Below are positions 33,216 through 45,000 of a stretch of DNA of 64,000 nucleotides, in pieces. A program made the translations under genes and the position numbers. Origin of the DNA: Apophysomyces variabilis (Eukaryota > Mucoromycota > Mucoromycetes > Mucorales > Mucoraceae); NCBI GenBank assembly GCA_002749535.1, contig MZZL01000405.1, forward strand, positions 1,443,421 through 1,507,420, given 5' to 3'. The notes beneath the pieces were generated by a model. It searched no databases, had not been told where the DNA came from, and worked only from the letters and a program-made list of their open reading frames with translations. Position 1 is the stretch's first letter; the number at the start of each line of letters is the position of its first letter.

Positions 33216-36173
33216 TCATGCAAAAATATTGTCGGTTTGAATATGATTTGAGCTATTTCGAGAAATACTGTATCCAAGAACAGATCCATCGTAATAGAAC
33301 AGATATATGTAATACATCGGTAGGTCCGCGCCATCGGTTTTTGCCTTTGAAACCGTCATGCCTACAGAGATTTTCAAACTTTAGCTCCCTTCCATTCGAT
33401 TACTTCTTACCATAAAGTTGACTAGATTGCAATCCATTCAGCGGTAAGTAATACTCGTTGTTGAAAAAACATATTTGTTGTCCATTTTTAAGCTCGACTT
33501 GCAAAATCCTCGCTAGTGCTACTGTGCCCTTTTGACTAGCGATCACGCATAATTCAAGCTCGGGCATCCATTCCATCATGTTCAATCGATCCATGCGATC
33601 CGTCCTAACATCAACGCTACTCACAACGCCCCTCTCAACCCGCGTAACTTCCATTCCAGGCTTACTGATGTTGAGAAGGTACATATCAGTAGTAGTGGCA
33701 AAAATGAGATGCTCGTCCAGAACACGCTTTGAGTGTACCGGACACCTATCTCTAATTTTTGTATCATCCGATCGCATAACAAGAGGAATGGTCGGGAGTT
33801 GTTTTTCAGTCCGTTCATCCTTCATAGCGTCCTCTTCATCACTCGATGTCTCATCGCTTTCTTCCGCAGCGTGATTTGTGGAACGGATTTCGCTGATATC
33901 AAATGTAACATCATCCCAACCTCCTTCGTGTGGAGGGATGTAGGACAGTGAACCATCATCATCATCATCAACATCATTTGCTTCGGAATCCCGCAGCAAC
34001 CTACCGCGGGTTGATCCTGCTGAAAGGTATTTTCCGACGTTGAGCAAACGGAATAGTGATTTAGATTGTAAAAAAATCTTACCATTGTTCCAACCCAGTT
34101 CCTCAGCTAACACGCGATCTAGACGTCTCAGTGATCTTCGGTCAAAAAGCCCAAGATCCAATACATCGGCACCATCCAAATCATCAACATCTGGGCGTCT
34201 GTATTCGTTCTCTGACATCTCCTCAGAATCCATCTGGTGCACATCCTCTATTCCTTCTTGTTCTTCTTCTTCTTCTTCCTCCTCCTCCTCCTCTTGTTCC
34301 TCCTCTTCTTCTTCTTCTTCTTCTTCTTCTTGTCGCTCCAATTCAGCGAAATAAGCATCCTCTAGTGCATCTATCGCTTCCTGTCTTTCCAGCTGTGCCA
34401 TTTGTGCAGCTTCAATAGCATCTTCTTCTTCTTCTTGTCTCTCTAATTCTGCTAAATGCGCAGCCTCTAGAGAGTCTAAACCTTCTTGTCTTTCAAGCTC
34501 TGCTATTTGTGCTGCCTCAATGGCATCTTCTTCGTCTTCTTGCCGTTCTAGTTCCGCTAGATGCGCTGCATCTATTGCTTCATCAGGTGCAAGTTCTATT
34601 ATATCCTCCCTATCTGATGGCTCTTGTACCGACGGGCCTTCTCGTAATATATCCTGACCTGCTATCTGTTGCAGATGGATAGGCCATTCTGATAATTGAA
34701 CGTCTGTGTTCCAAGAAGCTTGCCAATCCTCATCACTGAGAAGGGATCCATTTTCCGACTGCGATTCGTCAAATTGCCCAGTATGGTAGCTCTCGGAGCC
34801 TTCGTCATCATCCATATCACCTGGTAAGAAGTCTCGATCAAAGTTTGCAGGCTCAAAAACATATCCAACATCATACGCCATATCCTGACTGTCGAACTCT
34901 TGTTCCCCCATATCGTCTGTATCCAGTTGGGAAAGGTTGAGATAATAAATAGGTAATTTTGCAGAATGTCTTAAACCTAATGAGCTGAGTGACACTAATC
35001 GACCCCTCAACAGCCGCTTTGAAATAGTATCATTAATTTGCTTATCCTCGCAAAGAGCGTACTTGAAACTCCCTCGTGGAACGAATTTGACAGACCAGCC
35101 CCTACATAGATAGTCAGATAGTGCAACAAAGATGACATTTAATACCATGAGTTGGTCTCCTCACGGGTTAGTCTATTTGTTCGCGTAGCAATACATTTTC
35201 TTTTTCGGATATCCCACACACGGCAGGTTCGATCAATGGAGCAACTCGCAATATATCGGCCGGATTCACTGAAGTCAATATTGGGAATATTGTGCATATG
35301 GCCCTGAAGTTGGATTTGCGTTTCGTCTTTCAATATGTTCTTTTTCCGCCGATGTCCGGGACGAGTGATCTCTAGATAGTTGAAGATCGTGATTTGCCAA
35401 TTATTTGCGGATACAGCTAGAAGCCCTTGTTCTCCGTGAATCGCAATTCCCCAAGTAGCCGAATGGTTGCTTTGGATTTTAACATGATCAGTCCATGAAT
35501 ATCTTGTGCCCTATGCCAAGCTCACTTCAAGATGGTTGGGGGTTCATCCAATGCCTCCGTCTTCCACACGCATACCTCCCCACATTCAGTCACTGTCACT
35601 AATACTTCGTCATCCAGCATTTCACCAACTTTGACTGCATTTATAACGAATGGCTACAGTTAAGTTTTCGGTTTTCTTGTATCAGAACGCAGCTGAGCAG
35701 GTTCGAAATTGGGACTAACCGCATCAAATCCACCTCCGGTTTGAACAGCGTTCGGACTAACCAGCCTCCGCTTGGGTTCCTTGAAAGGGGAGTATATGTT
35801 GTCGATTATATACACTAGGATGTAATAGTCCACAGCTACAGTAACAAAGTTTGCGTCATGAGCAGGAAAGGCCAAACAGAAACGGATATATACCGATGAA
35901 GAACATGTAAGGATCGCGCTGACTTGCGGCACACAAGTTCATCCTCTGCAACGATCCATAATAGACAAAGCAATGAGCTCTTCTGTAACGGTTTACTAGA
36001 CACTTGCCCAAGGCACTCCGGAAGACAGGTCGATCTTATGCGATTCTTGAACGGGACAAGCCTAGTAAGTCTGAATTCAGTGTGTCCATTTATATTTATT
36101 CTGATCTTACCGATAGCAAGTTGTAGTGTTTGAGCACTTCGTCGACGGGACGTTCTAAGGAATGTTCACTCAT
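33216..36173 (-). CDS. CRT10: Crt10-like WD40 protein
   Basis: Nine exons in phase give 836 residues: 36173-36111, 36061-36008, 35945-35894, 35835-35720, 35653-35526, 35469-35146, 35101-34083, 34019-33411, 33361-33216. N-terminal beta-propeller pieces include TECGEVCVWKTEALDEPP, SATWGIAIHGEQGLLAVSAN and SCSIDRTCRVWDIRKRK. The end has MEWMPELELCVIASQKGTVA and YLFYYDGSVLGYSI, as in fungal Crt10, a regulator of ribonucleotide reductase transcription in yeast. A mid-region insert holds five tandem units built on AxLAELERQE and long Glu runs. Intron 2 has a GC donor (TGG|GCAAGT). The insert length is unusual; the family call rests on the flanks. Confidence 0.78.
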
Positions 36174-36651
36174 AATGGGGTGATAGAGAGAATCGTGATT
36201 TTATGCAGCAAGGCGTACTTTGAGAGGGAATAAAAGCAGCTTCATCCAGTCAACCTTTTTTTTCGATCAAGTCATTTTGCCAGTCACCTCTATGATGCTC
36301 ATTTGCACTGTAAGATTTCCACAACGATAACAACGCCCATTTTGCTATTGGGCTTTCGTCTTATTAGAACCGGTTATTGATCCTGTTACTTTCAAATCCT
36401 TTTATCTTCGTTCTGAATTATGGGTACGATTCTGCTGGTTAGCGCCTTTATAAATTAATGAAGTTCCGCTAGTTTTTGCTGACAAAATCGGTTCCCATGA
36501 GGCGAAAACAAGGAAAAAGTGCAAAAAGAGATCTAAATATTTTGCCGAAATTTAATGTTAATGATAGTTGAAAAAAGAAAAGTATAAAAGAACATCTACT
36601 CTTATTCCCTCTTTACTTTCTTCTTCTATCTCTCGGCCGACAACTGTTCCT
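36174..36651. promoter_or_regulatory. divergent promoter region, Crt10 and acyl-CoA synthetase
   Basis: 478 bases separate the two start codons. AGTATAAAAG near 36,580-36,589 could be the TATA element of the plus-strand gene, about 70 bases before its ATG. Nothing else is recognised. Confidence 0.45.
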
Positions 36652-38660
36652 ATGTCCCAAACATCTTCCCGAGCACTGCCGCGACTCCAGTCCCTCTCAG
36701 CACAGCTGAATCCAAGATCAAATCAATGGGAATCATGTAAAATAAGCATAAACACTATAAGCACTTGAATAGGCTAAATACTCCTTTAATTATTGACATA
36801 GTACGCATCCATCGCAAATCAACACAGGTTCCTTATGTCACAGCCCTTAACCCTGTTCGGTTCCTTTTAAGAAGTGCTCTGGTCTATGCTAATAAGACTG
36901 CTGTCATTCATCGTAACCGTAGCTTTACGTACTGCGAATTTGCAGATCGCGTACAAAAACTTGCCAACGTACTGTTAGACATGGGCGTCAAACCAGGAGA
37001 TAGAGTGGCAATCCTAGCTCAAAACATTCCGGCTGCTCTAGAAGCTACCTATGCGGTACCAAGCGTAGGCGCAGTATTAGTACCACTTAATACGAGACTA
37101 GCAATGAAAGAGATTGACTATATCATTGATCATTCTGGTGCAAATGTCCTATTATATCAGGATGAACTCAAAGATCGCGTTTCTAGCCGTGTCCGATCTT
37201 CACTTACTCTGTTACATGTCACTGACGGAGAAATTGAAAGCGATCCATACGAAGGCCTTCTAGCAAAAGCGGAAACGAGATCATGGGATGAACTTCCACT
37301 GGTTGAAGATGAGATGGCACCCATCTCACTTAATTATACGTCCGGCTCCACCGGCAGACCAAAAGGCGTACTTACACTCTATCGTGGTGCCTATCTAGCC
37401 TCTCTGGCCATGGTGATACATTCTCAATTGACATCCGAAAGTGTCTATTTGTGGACTTTGCCTATGTTTCACTGTAATGGTAAGAGTAGCATCAATCTAT
37501 CTGCTAAAACAGTGGTCTCCTCTTTCTCAAATGGGCTAAAACGCAAAACAAATAGGATGGAACTTTTCTTGGGCAGTGGTAGCCGTTGGAGGTAAAGCAA
37601 ACCCTTATCCTTATGAAGAATGCACTAAACTTCACGTTGATGGCAATAGGAACACAAATCATGCTGAATAAACTAGATTACACAATCATTTGGAAACAAC
37701 TGAAGGAACAAGGGGTGACACATTACAATGCAGCCCCTACAGTCCAGAACGAACTTTGCAACCATGTTGATGCTGCCCGTTTGAAACGTCCTGTGCGTTG
37801 TTTTGCGGGAGGTACGTATAATTGGATTTATTCGTATGTGATTTCTCTTCTTGAACTCAATGAGCAGATTAGGTGCTGCTTTGTCAGATACCCTCATACA
37901 ACGTATGCGTGCTCTCAACCTTGAGCCTATCCAAGTGTATGGCCTCACGGAGACTTATGGGCCAGTGACAATGTCCTATGAACAAGTTCTATTGAGCCAA
38001 TATCCTGAAAACGAGCAATTTTTAATCATGGCACGCCAAGGCTACAACTCTGTTATACAGGACGAGATACGTGTGCTGGACGGCCACGGTGTTGACGTAA
38101 AGCCGGACGGCAAGACTATTGGCGAAATTTGTACATCCGGTAACCAAACCATGGCCGGTTACTATAAGGATGAAGCCGAGACGCAAAGATGCTTTAGAGG
38201 AGGTGTTTTCTGGACTGGAGATCTAGCTGTCCGCCATTCGGATGGCTCCATCGAGATCATCGACCGGAGTAAGGACGTCATTATATCAGGAGGTGAAAAT
38301 ATCAGCTCTATTGAAGTCGAGAACGCCATTACAAGGTTGGAAGCGATATCCGAATGGTAAGCACATACCTGCTCTGTATCGAAGACTGAAATCGTGTCAG
38401 TGCTATTGTAGGTGGCCCTGACGACAAATGGGGCGAAAGACCGTATGCTTTTGTCACTCTAAGGTCCGGTCGGGCAGTGACACCTGAAGAAATCATATCC
38501 CATTGCCGTAGTGAGCTGGCCGGCTACAAGGTAAAGAAACACAGTTGGGAGGTGAACGTGAACTAAGACTCCGAAAACGTGCTAGTGTCCTTCCAAAGTT
38601 ATTATCGTAGATCAACTTCCAAAGACAAGGCAAGTATTCACAGGGAAACGCTTAAACTAA
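36652..38660 (+). CDS. AMP-forming acyl-CoA synthetase / acyl-activating enzyme
   Basis: Seven exons (36652-36736, 36802-37479, 37556-37591, 37650-37811, 37873-38356, 38401-38530, 38586-38660) in phase encode 549 residues. The AMP-binding signature is [14 protein letters not shown]. Later motifs are [13 protein letters not shown] (A4/A5), [20 protein letters not shown] (A7/A8) and [31 protein letters not shown] leads to the final hinge. The enzyme forms an acyl-adenylate and then the CoA thioester. The short Ser/Arg-rich start could be a mitochondrial presequence. The usual catalytic Lys region near the end is atypical ([14 protein letters not shown]), with no SKL-type peroxisome signal. It resembles the medium/short-chain acyl-activating group; the substrate is unknown. 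Confidence 0.9.
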
Positions 38661-39032
38661 ACTGACTACGTTAAACACCTTTACTTACCAATACTGTCGT
38701 TGCTTCCCTTTCCGCTATTCTATGTTTCCATATCGAACAGCACTGGTATGAGCAGAACAATGAGAAACACAAGAGTCTCACATGCAATCTAAATCTGTAG
38801 GAAAAGTCCAGAAATTCATATTGAGAGATCAACTTTGGAAAGGCTACACAAAACGAGTCAACTAGATCACCTAGCTCTTTTAGAGATGTCAACCCAGTAA
38901 TATAGAAAATATCTTCAAACTCATATATTGTTATCCGATCTTTAGCAATACTAAAAGACACAGATGAAGCATCTATATATACAGATTACAAGAAATATTT
39001 ATTAATTTTTTACCAATATGTTAGTGTAATAA
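38661..39032. other. intergenic between convergent genes
   Basis: About 370 bases between the acyl-CoA synthetase and SZT2 stops. A minus-strand frame of 96 codons (38,671-38,961) has no motif and may be chance or an unrecognised extra SZT2 exon. Confidence 0.4.
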
Positions 39033-42000
39033 TTAAGAGGAGATTGACCTGCGACTAGTGTTGCCTACAGTTTCTTTCCATAGCACATGACAGAGCATAT
39101 TACCAAGATTAGCTATTTGTTCGCGTTCAGCAGTATAAGAATGGTGCTCATTTGTCTCACGATTGACTAGCCATCCTTGAATTCTGTCCTGATTCACTTG
39201 TAGATGGATCATGAAATCCATGTATCGAGCGCTATAAATGAACAAGTGGCGCTGGCCATCTTCATCCATCTGCTTCGTGTCATTCCGCTTCATAGCAACT
39301 ACCGTATCCAGCACAGCAGGCCAATTAAGCCGTAGGTTGAAGAACTTAGCCATGTTGTGGTCAATCTGTACTAGATCCACCCGATCAAATTCGGGTAATA
39401 AAGATAAAAGTTGTGCATGGCCTTCCTTTGGTACATTATCAATTGCATACAAGCGACTCCAATCATTAACACGTTTGCAACGGGCGATAACCTGACCGAC
39501 AAAATGTTAATGCCAGCATTAACCTTGATCCATTCCTTACCTCTGCCACAACAGTGTCAATCCTACTTCTTGCACTTGCAATAATGTTTCCTAAAGTATC
39601 ATGATGCGAAGGCAAAACGATATCTGCAAAGGGATTATCCGACGACGAATTGGCTGCGTTTTTGGCGGTATCCGTCCAGCTGTTCTTGATCATGGTTTCC
39701 GTAGTATTAGGTCCCTGATAGACCACGAGTACAAAATATTCCAATACGATTTTAGACGCATCTTGTGTCAAGTCATCATCCGTTGGACATATGACGAGAG
39801 TATGTCGCCAATCAGAGGGGAGATTATCCTTAGCAAAGAAAGAAGTGTCATTGCTTGATACAAATGTGGCGACCGAGATGTTGTCCGTAACCAAGCTAGT
39901 AAGCCCGTGTATGGGAGCATTCCTGAAAAGACTTCCAAAGAAGGTTTGAGAGGCAATAGTGGACTCAAATTCATAGAACCCTTGCAGGATACGATTGCGT
40001 GCATAACATGCTGGCGTACGGTTAAGTAAGGCAAACCTCCGGATAACATTAGGAACGTTTAAGTTGGTAGGCAATCGAGCCACTTGATCCAGCATTTTTT
40101 GGATGTAACGTAAATGAAAGTCGTAGACAAAGGAATTGATATGAATCAGCTGTTTAAAATCGCCAGATGTTGCTTCGAACTTCTTAAAGTTTCTTCTCTT
40201 AACCTCTCTTGCTTCACGTTTAAAACGACGATAGCTAAGTCTGCCATATTGCCTGTGTAGCGTGTACAAAGTAACCGACACAAACACGTTCGTGATTCGG
40301 ATCTCACAAATAATAGAGCCGCCCTCAAACACTCGCAAAAGATACAACGGCGTGCAATCAATCTCGACGTTTTTTGCCACCGTGAATTTTGATAATCGTA
40401 GGTCTTCTTCACTGACATTTGCCGTTTTCGCAAAATCAATCAGTTGCATATCGATACTTTCCAGATACTTTGCATATTCAGACATTAACGTGTTGGATAA
40501 CTCACTGTACCAATTCATTGCTGCCTCTCTGCCCAAAGGACTCTCGTCCATGTTTAGCCATTCTTCGTCAGGATTGCAGAATAAAAGCGGCGTACGGCAA
40601 AAGTGCAATACCCGTGATGATCGCAATATAGTTGCCACCTCAGCTCTGCTTAATTTCTCCGTTTCGCCAGTTTCCGACTGCTGATCCCCATATCTTCGTC
40701 TCCATTTTCCGTATACTTTAAGAGCTTTTTCATGAATGGATTGTAACTTTGTCCGTCTTAGATAAGTTTCCAAAAACGGTTGACCATGCCGTTGAAGCAA
40801 ATCACAGTTCTTCTGGTTCACTATTGCCGAGGCTGGATCGGCTATGGAATCCATCAGGGCACGATCTAATTCCACAGTACACGGAATGGACGCAAGCATC
40901 CTATTTTCATCATTCTCTTCTTCAACTTGCTTTGTGAGCATTCCTGATTCTGCTCTTTCTACGCTGCTTTGCAATGGAGTGACAGTGGAATATGCAACTA
41001 AGTCTCTAAGATTGAGAATGTTACTGGCGTTTGCACTAGTAGTGTTGATATTCCGTTGCGACTGACGACCAGAAGATGATTCCTCAGTTTTTCTAGCCAT
41101 TTCTAAACTTTTAGTCTTCTTTGTCTGACCAGGTGTAGCATAATTCGTGGCTGAACCAAGCTGAGCCGAAGATATTGATTTGCTAACAGCTCCATACTTT
41201 TCAAGCATATATCCAATGTGATCCACGTGGTGAAATAGGCCCATTTTTTGGTGCAAGATGTTAACAAGGATATCATTCCGCGTCTCTTGCCGGGTTGTTG
41301 CATAGCGGAGACCGTTAAACAACTCCAAGCTTGTTTCTTCCGACCAGTTATATGTATAAGCAACCACTCGATGGGTATTAAGTGTCATGATCAGGAATGA
41401 ATGTTTCGAAGTTTCCGTCTTAGTAGACTGACGACCCCTTACTACGTTAGTCGACATAGAGCGAGGTGTGCTTGCAGCTGTATGGCGTTCGCGTACGCTT
41501 TTGTCGTCCATTGGGCGCAGATTTCTTCGTGTAGTGGAAGCTTCGGTTAATGTAGATCCACCTGAACTTCGTCTAGAACGTGTTCGATGACTGGACTTAT
41601 CACTAGCCGCACTTGAACGACGGTCTTTATCTTGAAAATGACCCAGCTTTTGTAGTACATCTGTCAATCCACTGATAAGGATAAATTGGACGCTATTTTG
41701 TATCGATCGATATTGACGATTGATTGGCCCTTTATAGTGCTGCCACTTTTCCGCTGCCCGAACCTCGCTACCTGTTAATATGCCATTACTTAATGACATG
41801 TACGCGACGGCTGGTTTCAGTGATGCATCAATATCGCAAAGCTCATGGTCAACATAACCGATAATATCATCCATACACCATGGAAACGTATGTACTATTT
41901 GATCAAGCGTACAAACCGTGGAACTCTTCCATTCGGATGCCTTTTGTAAGATATATAATATAGACCTTATAAACTTGTCAGGTAAACCGGAATCTCGACG

Positions 42001-45000
42001 TCTGTCATAGCCGCCGTGCACATTTCTATGCAAAGAAATTTCTGCAGCCACGAGCTCTGCCTGATTGACTACAAGTGCTTTTTCAATAAGGTAGTCGCAT
42101 AAACTACCTCTGAAACAGTCATATATATGTTGTAGCAATGCGTCCCCATCTACAGCTCCAATGGTCCAGATATCGACGCAGATACTGTAGATCGCTCCAG
42201 CTGCAGAAGCCTCCCGGAAATCATCCTCAAGGCACTGTTGGATTGTCTCAATATCTAAATCACCGACAGCTGGAGGACTCATCCTAATCGAAGTGACTGG
42301 CACCCCTGCTATATCCAGAGGCGTTATGCAAATACCAGCAAGGCCTTGACCTGCAGCAAGTTCCAGCGCAGTAGATGAGCCAGGTATACGTTTTATGCAG
42401 TTGTAATAGAAACAGTAGGCTCCGGTGCCAATTTCTTTGGCTTCCTCCAATCCGTTACTACCTTTAAGTTTCAGTATGGGCGTACGAAGGCGATTTTGCG
42501 ATCCAGACTTTTTCTGAACCACTATTTTACCACTATTTTACCTGTCCAACGCTGATGCACCAGCCTGCATCACGGCACGGCTCCCACTTGAAAAAGCATT
42601 ATCATAGTATGCTTGAACAGCTTCAACCACATGTGGTCCATGAAACTGTTTGATATTGTCCGTCAATAATAGATGTTTGAAGAAAAACATGAGGTTTGGA
42701 AGATTATGTATAATTGCAGGTATCCTTAGGACTTCTCTGCAAGCTCTAGGTTTGTTAAAAGGTAAAATAAAGTCAACATCCTGGAATAGTATCGGTTAAA
42801 TCACTATAAAATGATCAAATAATAATTTCAGTACCTCTCTGGTGGGTCTGCTTGTTGGGTTTCTTAAGAAGAACTGCTGAATTTCGTTTAGAGTTATATG
42901 TGATACGAGTCGATTTTCAATTAGATCCACAAACTCCTTCTCAATCCATGTTGGTAGATGAATTCCATGGACTTCGAGTACAAGTTCTCGACGTTTGGTC
43001 ACTGTTGACGTTGATGACACTGATGACAATTTGTTTTGCGGTAATGGTGAAGCAGTACTTTGCCTCTGAGCATTTTCCTCTTCGATTATGACTTCCAAAA
43101 GCTGTGTTTCATCTGCGGGACTAGTTACTGTAGTCTCTACTTCGGCACCCTGTAAGCTGGAAATATCATTTTCGTATATTTTGCAGTAGACAACGGTATC
43201 ATCGCGCTCCACAACAAACATGTGTCGACGGTTTTGGATAGTAAACAGTTGCAAGACGTCGGTAGTGAGATATCTAAGCGCCATATTTGGCTGCAATCTC
43301 CAATGCAAAGGAAACTGCTTCTTAAATACTACAGGACATTGGAACTGGCCTGGCGTAAAGTTTGCTGCTTGCAGAATAGACTGATTTAATTCAGATCGCC
43401 CATCCTCGTCTTCGTTGTCACTGTCTAATTCAGATGCACTGCTCTCTTCATCTCCTATTTCAGATGATACTTCGAGGTATTTGCTAGTCCAATGTCAATA
43501 TCCAAATCTACTCTAGTCCCCTTTCACGTACCTGCATCTTCGCGATTCGTGCAAACTTCTTAGTAACATTAATTGGTTGGTGCGTTTTTCCACTTCCGAA
43601 AGCTTGTCGGTGATCCGTTGCAATATTCTAGCAATATCTATCATTTTATGCAGCTTGGAGAAAAATACAATCTCCACACAATTGTCTTTTACAATCAATA
43701 TCAGCCAGTAAATTGGTCTGTCTGGAAGAGGCACGGATCCCTCTCGGTGTGATCCATTGTCCTCCGTGGCATATTCGAGGCTAATGCCCAGACCGTCACA
43801 AAACTCGTCGTTTGCACCTTCATTGTCAGAATCCCAAGATCTGACGTCGATCGTCTCCGTGTCAAGGACCGGCGAGGCAGCTGCGGAAAGTATTGCTTCG
43901 CCGCGCATATTGTAAATTTTCTCTTTGCTGACGTAGAAATAATTCTCCAAACGCTGCAATGTGAATGTTTTCGTCTCATTATCTTTTTCCATTTCGTCCA
44001 TAAACTGTCTTCGACTTCGAGCCTGACTTTTCACGAAATAAAATGGTACAACAATGGAGGTAGTGAAATCTGCAAATGGGTTTTGATCTTGCAGTTTACG
44101 TTCTACATATGTTAGAAGAGGTTTTGTAATAGTCTCCGACTTCAGTAATCCATGGATTGTTTCTGCTGTGAGTAGCCATCGTATCCGCGCCTCTATAGCA
44201 GCCAACACTTCTTGCTGGTCTTGATTAAGCTCCCAGAAGCATTCCGGTTGCGACTTCATTGACTTAATTAGCGATCTTCAAAGTAAAAAGGTAAGTATCA
44301 GTAGACCCAAACTGGGAAACCATGCCTCACGTTGCTGTCACTTACTCATTCACTGCCGGTATGCTTGGTCGGGACCTACTATCATCAGACCACGGAAGAT
44401 TTAGACAGACCAAATGCAAGGTTACGCAAGACGTTCTTGAATCTAGTGAGAGATAATCTCCCCATACAGACGAAGGGTCAAAATCGAGGTTATTCCCATT
44501 CTGGAAAATCTCTGAGTAAGAGCATGGTAGATGGGGCACTGGAACGGTAACGGATGTTCGCGAACCATTCAACACTGTTTCATACGAGCATTCCAAACGC
44601 ATCAACAGTGGTATGTTACAACAAGTAGCCAGATCCACTATAAATGCAGCTTTTTCTTCAGCAGTCTCAGGCTCGACTGAAGACGTTCGACCGAAAACAG
44701 GCTTGTAATAGAACAGGTTCTGTCGGCTTCCGCTATTTGTCTGCACTGGTTCGAAATAATACTGAAAAATGGCTACAAAAGCTTCGTTGACTTCCGCTGC
44801 TTGAGCCTCACTAATATATGGTTACTACAAAAGAACTGTTATTTTCCGTTAACTTACAAATCTTTCCCGCTCCTTTCTTGACATGTCATCATATTTATGA
44901 AATCGGTGATATCAATCTTCATAATGGATTCATTGCAGATTTCCAGTGCTTTAGAAAGGTCATCATCATCCACTCCCAGACCGCGCACCAGATTTGCATA

